64,000 bases of DNA from Dichotomocladium elegans (lineage: Eukaryota > Mucoromycota > Mucoromycetes > Mucorales > Lichtheimiaceae), in contig JAIXMN010000005.1 in the NCBI GenBank assembly GCA_025716815.1, positions 1 to 64,000 of the forward strand. The letters are read 5' to 3'. Below, piece after piece: positions 53,950-64,000 of this stretch. The translations under genes and the position numbers were made by a program. Every line of letters starts with the position of its first letter. The first letter of the stretch is position 1. Below the pieces are notes generated by a model. That model was not told the origin of the DNA and searched no databases. It worked only from the letters and a program-made list of their open reading frames with translations.

Positions 53950-56900
53950 TTAGTCGCGCAACACCATTAAATTATGCAGCAATTGCCCATTCAACTTTAG
54001 TTTCAGCGGCTCTCGTGCTAATTTTGCTGGGTGTGTCATCCCTTCATTCGCTTGTTTGATGAACGTCACTTGCAACGGGGGACCCTCATACTTTGCAGCC
54101 TCAATGAAATGGGCAAGATCGACGCCATCCTCTAGGGTTATCATCATGCTCGGTATCCGGACAACTACGTCTTTTGACACGTCTGGGTCGGCCGGTCCCT
54201 TGAGTGCGCGGAACGCCTTCGATCCTGCCTGGTTGTTAACAAACACAACAGCCCGGGCACCCGCGTCTTGTGCGCGCACAACCTTCTGATAAAATGTACA
54301 TGCCCCCCGACTGACTATCAATACACGTCCACCGATCTGTTCTAAAACTTCTGCGGACGTATATGCATCACAGCCAAGCAATCGCTGCTCGTTCTCGAGA
54401 AACACCACCGCCTCAACATCAGCATCCTCCAGTCCGAAGTATGGCCCGAATCCGGACTCTACACCGTAATAGACACGTGAAGATTGTGGCCCGCGCGCCC
54501 AGAGCTGGACTTCATGCCATCCCCCCTCTCGTTCAGGTACCTCTGATGGGAGCTGAAATTCGAGAATGTCTGAGAATTGGACATACTCTCCAACCGCATC
54601 CATCGTCACGAGTAGGACACAGTCTTTTGGAACCCTATAGGAGGAGGGCTTTATCAGCGACTGAAACCAGGAACCTTTCAATTACGTCCATCAGATACCT
54701 TATATTGGGATAGACTGATTCATCGAAACAAATCCAAACAAGTGTATTTGTATATAGTGAGAGAGAAAAGAGAGAACGAGTGTGTGTGTGAGAGAGGGGA
54801 AAAAAGACAGATTTAGAGCGTTGGTGAAAGAAACTTTGTACAGAGAACAATCTAAAATTAAGAATTCGCAGAGGAACGGAATGACAGACAGGCAACGCTT
54901 GCTTTCTTTTTAAGAGATGATGAAGAAGGATATCACAACTAACCTCGAGTGATCTCAAAGCCACCGCCCTCGCGTATCGGTCGCTTTGTGATCTCAACCT
55001 TCAGTCCCGACAATGACTTTGCAAAGAAGCCTCCAACAATCTCGACGAGGCGCGGCGACGTATCTTGCTCGCCTTGTCGTCGCAGTTGGTTAAAGGTAAT
55101 ATCAAAGGATCGAGAGGAGATCAAGGGTGACACGCATTGTCCGTTCGGATACACGTCTTGCAACGAATTCTTGTTGTATCCGACAATATACGCAGCAAAG
55201 TCTGTTCCGGCAAGGTACGGGACAGATGTCATGTCCAACGATCCAGGATATTGGATATAATGCGACTTTGAGGTCTGCCCAATTTGGTATGCATAACATG
55301 TGGATGAATCTGCAGAGGGCTGCTGGATGTTTTTCTTGAGATATTGGCCCGCCAATGGCAAGAAATGTCCCTCTGATAGATTATAAAGTATAAACACATC
55401 TGGCACAGATGCTTTAGCAATTCATCGCTTACCTGTCGTGAATACAAAGTTCGAATCTAGCTTGTTGAACGCATTGTCTAATGTGCCCTTGTCAATTCCA
55501 TACTACACATATCAAGCAGACTAGCATTACCCGTATCGAAAAGCAAATAGAGGTATTTCATTGTCTCGCTCAGCAAAAAACTTTCCATCCGGTCTTCAAG
55601 ACGCCCTGTCCGGACATCGCCTATGCTTGCGAATCCGCAGGGAAGACGCGTTCTGTTGTTCAGTTCTTCGATAATCATCTCACCGACGTGAAGATAAAAT
55701 GGGTCGCGTGTAGCTCGGTAGAGATAGTATGTAGATTCGACGAACTCAGGGCGGAGAGGATAGAACCCAATATCGACCGATTTCCGATAGAAGTCGAAGC
55801 GTTCAGGAAGCGCATGATACTTCCTCCAGATGTTGTAAAAAACAAGATGACCTTTGATAGCTGCGTCTAAATCGCCATAGAGCACTTGCAGGCCCGGCCA
55901 GAATGCGCTCAGACTGTCGATCCAGGGAGATATCAGCGCGCCGGTGCTCATGTGAACATTTCGGTAAAGGTATCCTGTTGGGTCTCTGACATGCTGCATA
56001 ATTGCCCTATACGCGTCTTTAAACATTTCAAAGTACTCATCTTCCCCAAATAAAACATATGCTTTGAGAAGGTATTCAAAGAACGAGTCAATGCCAGCAC
56101 CCGTAGAAGAGGCCGTGTGGATCCATTGACCGGTCTGGATATTGATTACATTTCCTAGCAAGTCAATATCCGATCGTCTATCCCACAACGCTTTCAGCGC
56201 TCGCTTAGCCGCTTCCTATTTATTTTATCGAATATTCATTCGTTAATATGGTTATTCCTAGAAAATAAACGTACCATCGAAGGCTTACTTCATAGTAGGA
56301 GTTATTTGTAAGTCGACTCAGGACTCCAAATTCTAACACCAAGCTACCAGCTCCCGCCGTACACGTCTCGATGGTCTCCGTGCGAGGAACACCGTACCGC
56401 AGATTGACCTGTTGGAGTTCTTTTTTTATTACCATCTCAAAAGGGCTCTTTCACATAAACGTACGCGAGGATAAGGGATGCCAGTCTTGGTATGTTGGAA
56501 AGCAGGCATTAAGCGATCAGCAAGATCACGTGCCATGTCAAGCAGTTCCCCCTTGTACCCAGATATTGCATAACCAAACGAAGGATCGGATGCTAAAAGG
56601 TGGGCTGAAAGCTTATCGATTTGTTTTTGGTTGGGAAGGTCCTCATTTAGCTTCCAGATCCATCCATCCTTTTTCTTCATGCTTGGCTCTTGTTTGCACT
56701 GACTTACCAATCCTCCGAGCGCACGAATATTGAGCTCAAAGACCTGAACCTTGTTGTTTTGATTAAAGGAGACATCCTTAATCACACGCTCGACAGCCCT
56801 TTCAAATTCTTGCTGTTCTCCTAAAATCTTGCATGTGTGTATATATCCTCATTAACTTCGTATATTCGGGCTTGGCGGTGGAGTGCTTCAAGATCAACCT

Positions 56901-57419
56901 ACTGCCAGTGTATCCAGAGTGTCAATCAGTGTGAGCGAGTAGTCACCCAAGATATCGTTGATGTTGATATTGTCACTTTCTAATCCATGAGTACATATCT
57001 GCCCAGTCCTCCCTCACCATCCCAACGTCCGCTTACGGATTTTCCTTGTCGCTCCCACGTCCGTGGCATAAAATAGGATTCAGCTATAGAATTTATGGCC
57101 ATCAGCCTTTTGCGTGCACCGTCGCTTCCCGCTCATTCCTTTTCCTACCTCATCCGCTGGATAGGCATATTTGATATAATTATCCCATCCGAAGAAAAAC
57201 ATTTCCTAGTATTCACGCTATGTGAATATTGAAAAAGAGGTTGGGAAAACGAAAGCCCATGATCCTACTTTAGCAGTATTTCTATCTTCTATTAGTAAAG
57301 TAGAATATATTGTGTTTGTCATTGGATCGGGAGAAGAGAGGGGTTTATAATGCATACTTGAGCTCCATCCGCCGTTCTTCGGACATTGCAAATTCCATTG
57401 AAAAGCAGCAGGGCAGCAT
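53950..57419 (-). CDS. EDEM-type ER degradation-enhancing alpha-mannosidase-like protein with PA domain
   Basis: Recognises or trims mannose on misfolded glycoproteins to send them to ERAD. The GH47 domain starts at [18 protein letters not shown] (57.2 kb), continues [70 protein letters not shown] and [16 protein letters not shown]. After a linker the C-terminus carries a protease-associated (PA) domain, [18 protein letters not shown] and [10 protein letters not shown], the arrangement of EDEM3. The first exon at about 57.42 kb has a hydrophobic signal-like start ([12 protein letters not shown] preceded in frame by more hydrophobic residues without a Met), so the exact start is uncertain. About ten introns. 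No ER-retention tail is evident at the end (VLRD). Confidence 0.9.
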
Positions 57420-57539
57420 CGCTGTTAGGATGACCAAGAGGGAAAACGAGATCAAAGCATTATTGGGGTTCCTCGTTGCCCATGGCGCCTGATAAGCAAG
57501 GCGGCCTGGGATTAACATGAGCTAAGAGCGATGGAACCA

Positions 57540-58040
57540 AAGCTTTCCTTCTTTGTCACAAAGGAAAATGAACAGTGAAGAGGGGAAAAGGTGGAGGGAT
57601 TTGTAATTAAAGGACAGCCCCAGTTTTTCTCCCAAAACTTAACACCTTCCTATTGTACACTCTTTTTCCCAAAAATCAAAAAAGGTGCTCACCCACCCCG
57701 TCAGAACAGACATCACCAGACCTCATACAATATGGAAAAAGACATCGCTCGAGAAAGCTCTCCTGGAAGAGATTTCAGCTTTTTGGATCTGGAATGTTTT
57801 TTTTTGCAATGGACCGGGCTATGCTTGTTGATGATCACGATTGCTCTGAACTTTGGGACTATGTCGTCGACAAGGAAACGTGCTCTCTTCCTTCCAGGAA
57901 TTTCTCACACAGAACATGTGCGTATTCTATCTCACAGCAGTAGTTTGGAGGTGGTTGCTATGCACAACTTTAAGCGAAAGGATAGGCAAAGAAGCCATGC
58001 TCAAGCGCAGCTACACAACATACACTGATTATGGTATAGA
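57540..58040 (+). other. Stretch with unrecognised open frames upstream of a Tc1 remnant
   Basis: Overlapping frames starting near 57732 give peptides such as SLEKALLEEISAFW and CSELWDYVVDKETC, then ERIGKEAMLKRSYTTY ending at 58053. They do not join into one gene and no family was recognised. Probably decayed transposon or gene sequence. Confidence 0.25.
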
Positions 58041-58079
58041 TGTTGATGTGTGAGAAGATTTCGGATGCATCAATTGCAG

Positions 58080-58750
58080 GAAGTCAGCTAGAAAAGCATA
58101 TGCGCTCAGTCTAGCAATGGGAGTTGCAGAAGCCAACCACTGTAATATGAGCCCAACTTGTGACGAAAATATTTAGATACCACTATATCTTGAAGTACCC
58201 TCATCTGTTGATGGAGTAGCGAAGCAGATATCCAGTGGACCATACAAGACGGGGTGCATCCACGGGAAATAATTGATGAATGCGGGTTTCATATTAACGT
58301 GAAACGCAACATGACATTGTCCAAAAAAGGACCTCTGCAGCGATTACTGTTCCAAGACAGACGTTGCAAGCAGGAGAACCACAAGTGAATATTGTCTCGG
58401 TTTCTTAAAGCCTACAATGAAGAAGCGGGTAAATATCGGCAGATGAAGGTAATGGATAACGCAGCTGCTGCATTCATGATGCAGAGGATATCGGTGTGTC
58501 TGTTTCCCGCCATACAGTACTCGCGTGACCTCTTCCATCTTATGGAGCATGTTGTGCAGTTGTCCAAAGTAAATAGTAAGGTCCTATACGGGTCATCTGG
58601 CTGGCGAGAGTACTGTGATGAGCATGTATATAGTTCGATTGTTCTTGCCCAAGTACGCGTACCTCTTATAAGATATACTTTTCGACGATGGGGAAGCGAG
58701 CATTCAGTATCTGATCACCTATGGAAATGTGAATGGAAAGTTCTCTTCTG
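58080..58750 (+). pseudogene. Tc1/mariner-like transposase remnant (copy 3)
   Basis: Bases about 58270-58345 match the first remnant's block (GGTTTCATATTAACGTGAAA, then TCCAAAAAAGG). After a gap the two copies align again at VMDNA and through the region encoding the PPYSPELN box, here read out of frame and strongly mutated (58450-58600). Stops, insertions and loss of the catalytic motifs show an old, dead copy. Confidence 0.65.
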
Positions 58751-58779
58751 ACGTTTGGCTACATATCCCTGATTAATCT

Positions 58780-59700
58780 CGAACACCGCATTCAGCCTAA
58801 GAGGTAGATACCCGAGAATCGCTTATTTTATCAAAGGGACGAGTACGCTCGGCAATATCTTCGGCATGTTATCAATGTTATCTGCTCATACAGACGACGT
58901 TGGTGTTACAGTGCTCAGGAAGATAAATGGAAACTCGGCGTCTGGAGAGAAAGGATGGCGTTTGTCGACCCACGCACATCCCAAAATTAAGACCGAATGC
59001 AAGAAAGGATCAAATTAGAGCGGCTTGTGTTGTCAAACATAACGGAAACCCTGCTGTCAAACGCCAAGTTTGTACCGTACAGCTACCAGCACCGACCACC
59101 AAAACCCCACTCCAAAACTTTTCGGCAGTAAGAATACCTAGGTGACGAGCATTTTGAGTTCCTCCGGATACTAGATACCACAAACACATCCATGATGTAT
59201 GCTACCGGCTGCTGGTGGAGAAGAACTAACTGTGATGTGTGTTCATGTGACTGACCCATATCAATCATTTCCCAACAACCTCTAATGTTTTGACGTACCT
59301 CTCAATGCCCAATTCACAACGGCACAGACCACTCATCACAAAGGAGTGTAAGTCAACCATTGTTGTGGAAAAAATGGCGAATCTCCACTTGCAACATGAC
59401 CTCCGTGGGCCTTTGAGAAGATCATATCATCTCAGCGAGGTTCTAGAGCGGACGTATTGTGCAGGTACCTGTAGCTGTTGGAAGGTTACACTCTTGGCAG
59501 TCAAAGCAACAACAGAGCGTGAGATCCTGATGGGCAAGATCAAGAAAGCTGCAATGTGCACTCCTATGCAGACAGAGACGACCACAATCGCAACACAGCC
59601 GAGAAAATCAGAACCCTTTGGGCGGGTCACCTTGCTCTGGGGTGGGGAGTGTCTTGCAAGTTAAAGGGGCGTTTCAATCAAGCCTGTGTCCCGGGTGTCA
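58780..59700 (+). pseudogene. Second decayed element, unrecognised, possible zinc-knuckle end
   Basis: A long, stop-interrupted plus-strand frame reads EYARQYLRHVINVICSYRRR, then WKLGVWRERMAFVDPR, MQERIKLERLVLSNITETL and FVPYSYQHRPPKPHSK, then EYLGDEHFEFLRILDTTNTS. Near the end another frame gives CNVHSYADRDDHNRNTAEKI, which has the DRDxNxA look of the last catalytic motif of TnpB-like nucleases, preceded by Cys-x-x-Cys-like residues in a neighbouring frame (TYCAGTCSC). The link to Fanzor/TnpB is tentative: the first segment resembles the QHFRRVINALLNIRQ part of the 1.4-3.5 kb Fanzor only weakly. The region is certainly not an intact gene. Confidence 0.35.
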
Positions 59701-59717
59701 AGATAGAGCTATGCCTG

Positions 59718-59762
59718 CCTTTCTTTCTTTCTTTCTTTCTTTCTTCCTTCCTTCCTTCCTCT
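59718..59762. repeat. (CTTT)n/(CTTC)n tetranucleotide repeat
   Basis: CTTT units pass into CTTC units, without interruption, in DNA between the decayed element and the GPI-type protein gene. Confidence 0.9.
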
Positions 59763-59929
59763 GTTGCTGTTCATGTTCTTTGCTATTTCGCTGGGACCAT
59801 TTATGTTGAATAGTCCCAGGGTGTTCTCTATATCGGTCAGTATGTGCAATTTTTGGAAAATATTACTTTTAGGAGCACATGTTTGTTTTGTATGAAGCAC
59901 AAAATTTATTATCTCTCCGCCTCTCTTTT

Positions 59930-60463
59930 TCATGCCTGCAACAAAAGGAGAATAGCTGGTAGCCCAACCACTGCTGAAAAGAGTAGCTTTGTCGCGCCTT
60001 CATGTACGTTACCAGCTGCGCTATCGGTGGGGGTGCTCGGGGGAGCCATAGTTGAACCGATAACTCCGGACGACACGTGTGTGGGGGAGACACTGAGAGA
60101 GGAAGGTGCTGAAGTCATTGAAGAAGTAAGGGAAGAGGGACGATTGACAGGTTGGCTGGTGGAAGAAGGTATCGTTGTACCAGAACTAGGATATCCTTCG
60201 CCACTGCAGACTGCAATGACTTGGTTCTCGCAACAAACATCCGGGACAATTTTGCAGTCGTCCTTGCAGCGATCCGGGCAACTGGGCGGGTCGATGCTGG
60301 CGGCATCCGAGCTGGGGCAGATCACTTGGATGCACATGGTGTCCGTGGGTTTCCCAATAATAGGCCTTTTGGAGGAGGTTGTCGTTTCTTGTGCCGATGT
60401 GATCACGGCCAAGGAGGATAGGACAATGAGAAGAAAAATCAAAAGGCCGGGAAGTGGGGGCAT
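59930..60463 (-). CDS. Secreted cysteine-rich GPI-type surface protein
   Basis: A single frame of 177 residues. The N-terminus MPPLPGLLIFLLIVLSSLAV is a signal peptide with likely cleavage after SAQ. A cysteine-rich module follows (about residues 43-86): CIQVIC, SCPDRCKDDCK, DVCCENQ, AVC, ten cysteines in about 45 residues, enough for five disulfides. Then a Ser/Thr/Pro-rich, probably O-mannosylated stalk (SSLTSSMTSAPSSLSVS), and a C-terminal hydrophobic tail (LLFSAVVGLPAILLLLQA) after small residues, the layout of a GPI attachment signal. A cell-wall or adhesion-type role is likely. The cysteine spacing does not match CFEM, and I could not name the domain. Confidence 0.82.
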   Translation of the reverse strand: MPPLPGLLIFLLIVLSSLAVITSAQETTTSSKRPIIGKPTDTMCIQVICPSSDAASIDPPSCPDRCKDDCKIVPDVCCENQVIAVCSGEGYPSSGTTIPSSTSQPVNRPSSLTSSMTSAPSSLSVSPTHVSSGVIGSTMAPPSTPTDSAAGNVHEGATKLLFSAVVGLPAILLLLQA

Positions 60464-60983
60464 TGGTTGTGCGAAAGAAATGGAAAGGGAGAAGAGGAGA
60501 GATTCGGATCCTCGCCTATTTGAGGCACTTGCAAAAGTCTTGTGAAACTCTGTAATGGATATTATGCAACTTGCGACTCGATGGATGTAACGTGCAGGAA
60601 GCTCCAGGATTTCAACCAGGGTTTCTCGGATCCCCGATCATCAGACGTGGTACTTTTACCTGCATCGCATACGAGGCAGATTCAGCCGCAAGAGAGCCAG
60701 GATGTATAAGACCGGGCAGGTATCGTTTGATCTGATCATCTACGCATGCATATTGTGGTCAAAAAAAGACGACGTCCTTGGGGCCATTAAAAAATAGCAA
60801 TTTATATTTTGGGTCTGAGCCGGGTTGAGCTCAGAGATAAACACGTGTGAGGGACCATTTCGCCATAGAGCCCTTTTACTTGAACGATCGCAATTTCCAA
60901 ACTCTTGCATAATCCGACTACCAAGAGTTCCCAGCAGTTCTCAATTGTTCTTATCAGCCTACGGCCACGACAAGCAACGGTTC

Positions 60984-63943
60984 ATGTCTTTACCAACCCA
61001 TCAAGCACAAGCGCAACAGGGGCGATCGCCGTCTTCTTCCAAACAAGTGCGACTGCCACCTACAGACAGGATGCCAGCCTCTAGCATTATTGGCGATGGC
61101 ATCACACAATATAGGAAACGGAAACGGGAGCGCGCATGTAATGACCATTCTTACACATGCAATCAAAAAGGCGAAATTCACATGCGTTTTGAATTCGGGT
61201 TTCATAGGCGACTTGTGCCGGCGGAAAAAGATTCGGTACTTGAGCAAATGTCTAGAAAAGACGATCTCATCGTCTCCATACTAACATCAACCTGTGCATG
61301 TTAGCTGCGACTATGATCATACATGCCCTGACCGTGCTTGTTCATCTTGCAGCGGGTATGGTAAAATGTGTACTTTTTTAGAGGTAAAAAAAGGAGGAGG
61401 CTTAAAGACGCTAGAAGCCAGCAAAAGACATCCTGAAGAAGATGCATGATCACGTTAGGCGGCTCGAAAGCGTGGACCATCGAAGCTCTACGTCAAGGGA
61501 CTTGAAGACCGGCTACGACGCATGGAGGAACTCTTGATGAGTGCCACTGGCAAGGTGGGTCAGTTATCTCCTGAACAAATGAAGGAACTTGGAAAACTCT
61601 CCAGTGAACCTCCAGAGGATGATGATAAAGATGCACCAGCACGGCCAATATGCCGAGAATCATTGCCGGTTGATGATACAGTTCGATCAGATACAGCAGT
61701 CGCAGATATCGCAGAAAAAGAGAATCCGGGAATTCAGCGCTGGGAATTACTCGCCGACGATCAACAGAGGACGTTCTCATCATCACTCCGTGGGGATGCC
61801 CGTTATTTTTATATGGGGAGTTCCTCAGGCGTTCATCTCATCAATAAATTGCTCCAAGATGACGGGGGCGCGAGCTCAAGATATGGGCCTAACAAGACAT
61901 CAGGCGGTGAGGAGGAGGACATGATGGTTCCCCGATTTAGAGACGACAATGTATCGATGAAGATAACCTGCGGGTATCAGTCTATGGAAAAGTGGGAAGT
62001 CCCACCACAGGAAATAGTCGACCGACTTGTTGAACTGTAAATCCCAATTGATGCTATGTGGGTGACTACCTGGATATATTTCTCATCATTCTTATATGTG
62101 TGCACGCACATGGACTACACTTAGATACTTTATGAAAATGAACATATACTTCCCTATTGTGGATAAGGCCGAATTCTACGAGTCGTACCAGAAAGGAGGC
62201 GACGCATTGTGCACACCCCTGTTGCTGGCTATATGCAGGTCGGCGTGCCGCTTGCTGGATGCAGACGATTGGGTAGTCAAGAAATTCAACATCAACCGAA
62301 ACCAGTTGTTTGTGGATATCACTAACGAGTTGGAACGCAAATTCGTCGTCGACTTTCTGAATCCGAACATCGAATATATTCAAGTGTTCCTCATAACTGC
62401 ACTGAGCGCACGCAGATGGACCCCGGAGAGCACAGATTGGCTTGGTGTCAGCATAGCGGTGAAGATGGTAAAGATAAAGAGGACTGGTGAAGAAAAGACG
62501 AGGGGCCATGCTTATCTGTTTTTTCAGGCACAGGATCTTGGACTTCATCGATCTGATACAAGATTGGGAATGTCGATTAAACGACGAGAGGCACGAAAAC
62601 GACTTTGGTGGTCTGCTTATGTGATGGATAGATGGATCTGCGCGGCATTAAGAAGGTAATCTACGGAAGGGAAATGGGCTAAATAATTCGGTATTTTTAA
62701 TGGGGGAAGATGGGCATAGACCATTAGCCATATCCGATGCAGATTGTGATGTCGAACTACCCAGTGTTGATTCAGAAGACGATCGCTTCTCATTCCTTGT
62801 CCACATGACCAAACTTTCCGCCATTTTAGGGGATATTCTACGGGTCCTGTGTTCCCCGCGTGCCCGGAATTTAGGAGATCGAAGGCCCGGCGTGGATCAG
62901 GTGCGCCAGAGTCTTGAAAGAAACTTGCAAGAGTGGGAAGCTGGCTTGCCGCACCATTTGAAGTTGAGTCCAATGGACTTGGATAGAATTAAGAAAAAGG
63001 ATCTATCGCTCGAGCTCGAAGTTCGACTGAACACTGGTGGTGAGTTTGGGCCGTGGAACTAGTATCGTCTCTAAGCAAAAGACTCACCTGCTGTAGTCGG
63101 ACAACTGCATCTTGCTTATCAATCTCTTATCCTTCTTCTGAAGCGTCCATCAATTTCCAAAGTCATTGAAATGCAAGTGTTAGACCTTCGAAAGGAATGT
63201 ATAGAGCTAACAGAGATGATCGTGAGCATTATTGAGACCATACACGTGAAGTCTCTGTTGACTTTTAGCTGGTCCCTGACAAGTAAGTTCGAATGCGGCG
63301 GCTATTGAAATGTTCTGCTTATATAATAGTTACACAAATCTAGGTTCTATCATGACCCAAGCCCTTACAACCGTTCTGTTTGGTTTGCGCAGTCCCAACA
63401 AAACCATTGTGTCCTACTCGAGACATGTGTTGGAGGGGTTAAAAAACCAGTATCGCCGCTTGGAGAGTTATGTACCTGAAGTAAAGTGTCTGTCTGTGTG
63501 CATGTATGTGGAGAAAGCTTTATCAGCGCCTGTGACCTAATTCTGTATAGCCTTCGGTGATACCTCTCCTCGATCTCGTGGCGCAACTGGCGGAAAATGA
63601 CAACGAGCAAAATCTTACGTCATCCTCTCCGTCAACCATAGACGACCGATTACCAACCAGAGACGACCGGTTACCAGCCATTGACACGCCAACGGCTACT
63701 TCTGTCAACATCAGCAGGGCTGATATGGCTATTGAGTCAAGTGCACAAAGAGCAGATGAGCACCAGAGATTGCCCGCGGAAGTTTCAAGTCAGTCCAGCT
63801 GGCAAGGCAAGTGTTCATGTGATGCGCGGGACCGCGGGGCTGTTATCTTACATCTTACTCATATTTGTTTTTTCCTTTGTACATCATCCATCGGCCATCT
63901 AGAGCTCATGATGTTGTTTCTAGAAAAGGGGTTCTACTTTTGA
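60984..63943 (+). CDS. Zn2Cys6 fungal-specific transcription factor
   Basis: A GAL4-type regulator. The DNA-binding domain is split over three exons. Spliced, it reads RKRKRERACDLCRRKKIRCD, then a spacer and CSSCSGYGKMCTFLEAA: six cysteines in Zn2Cys6 spacing, followed by RKRGPSK and a coiled-coil linker (GLEDRLRRMEELL). The middle homology region (Fungal_trans) follows: YFPIVDKAEFYESYQKGGD, AQDLGLHRSDTRLG, KRLWWSAYVMDRW, PLAISDADCDVELP. About seven introns. The C-terminal part is polar and acidic. The last intron candidate (63807-63902) has a GC donor; with or without it the frame ends at the same stop (63941-63943). AATAAA at 63961 follows. The start is 60984 (MSLPTHQAQAQQ), alternatively 61068. 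XlnR/Rgt1-like regulators are the nearest group I can suggest. Confidence 0.88.
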
Positions 63944-63960
63944 TGTGCCTGCATGTGCTG

Positions 63961-63966
63961 AATAAA
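63961..63966 (+). terminator. Polyadenylation signal AATAAA
   Basis: AATAAA lies 18 bases after the stop codon of the Zn2Cys6 gene, supporting 63943 as its end. Confidence 0.5.
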
Positions 63967-64000
63967 GAATCCATTTGACACTAACGCTCTTATGTAAGCG

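Overview
The window is nuclear DNA of a filamentous fungus, most likely an early-diverging one (Mucoromycota, probably Mucorales). The evidence is many short GT-AG introns, CT/GA and TA microsatellites between genes, a Fanzor nuclease, decayed Tc1/mariner copies, a Zn2Cys6 regulator, and a DUF8032-type regulator that I associate with Mucoromycota. No bacterial operon signals, rRNA, tRNA or CRISPR arrays were seen.

Layout. 0-6.7 kb is a transposon graveyard: a Tc1-like transposase remnant (1-832, +), a Fanzor (TnpB-like RNA-guided nuclease family) gene (1393-3490, -), an unrecognised decayed coding stretch and a second Tc1 fragment. 7.2-20.5 kb is ordinary gene-dense DNA: USP7/Ubp15 deubiquitinase, pantothenate synthetase divergent from a TMEM70-like mitochondrial protein, PAS-domain kinase, an Ayr1-like short-chain reductase and a possible 50-residue protein. 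22-27 kb has a single-pass membrane protein and a mitochondrial-type alanyl-tRNA synthetase. 28.8-34.5 kb has a large homopolymer-rich regulator with a duplicated DUF8032-like domain and ER alpha-1,2-mannosidase (GH47). 36-41 kb has a PEX39-like PTS2-import factor with a KPWE motif, unrecognised membrane-type genes and a Myb-like regulator. 43-57.4 kb is mostly minus-strand: MFS monocarboxylate-type transporter, ALG6 glucosyltransferase, Nudix hydrolase, a stand-alone TFIIS central-domain protein, (a small + strand mitochondrial-type protein), lipin/PAH1 and an EDEM-type GH47 protein with a PA domain. 57.5-59.8 kb is a second graveyard (Tc1 remnant plus another decayed element). 59.9-64 kb has a GPI-type cysteine-rich surface protein and a Zn2Cys6 fungal-specific transcription factor.

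Functional links. Three genes act on ER N-glycans (ALG6 builds them, the two GH47 proteins trim them for folding and ERAD) and lipin acts on ER lipid, but they are interleaved with unrelated genes, so I do not claim a cluster. The strongest leads are the Fanzor, the PEX39-like gene, the TFIIS-M-only protein, the duplicated DUF8032 regulator, three GC-AG introns and a pair of 28-nt micro-exons. Several conserved genes show single-base frame conflicts, so some apparent breaks may be sequence errors rather than decay.
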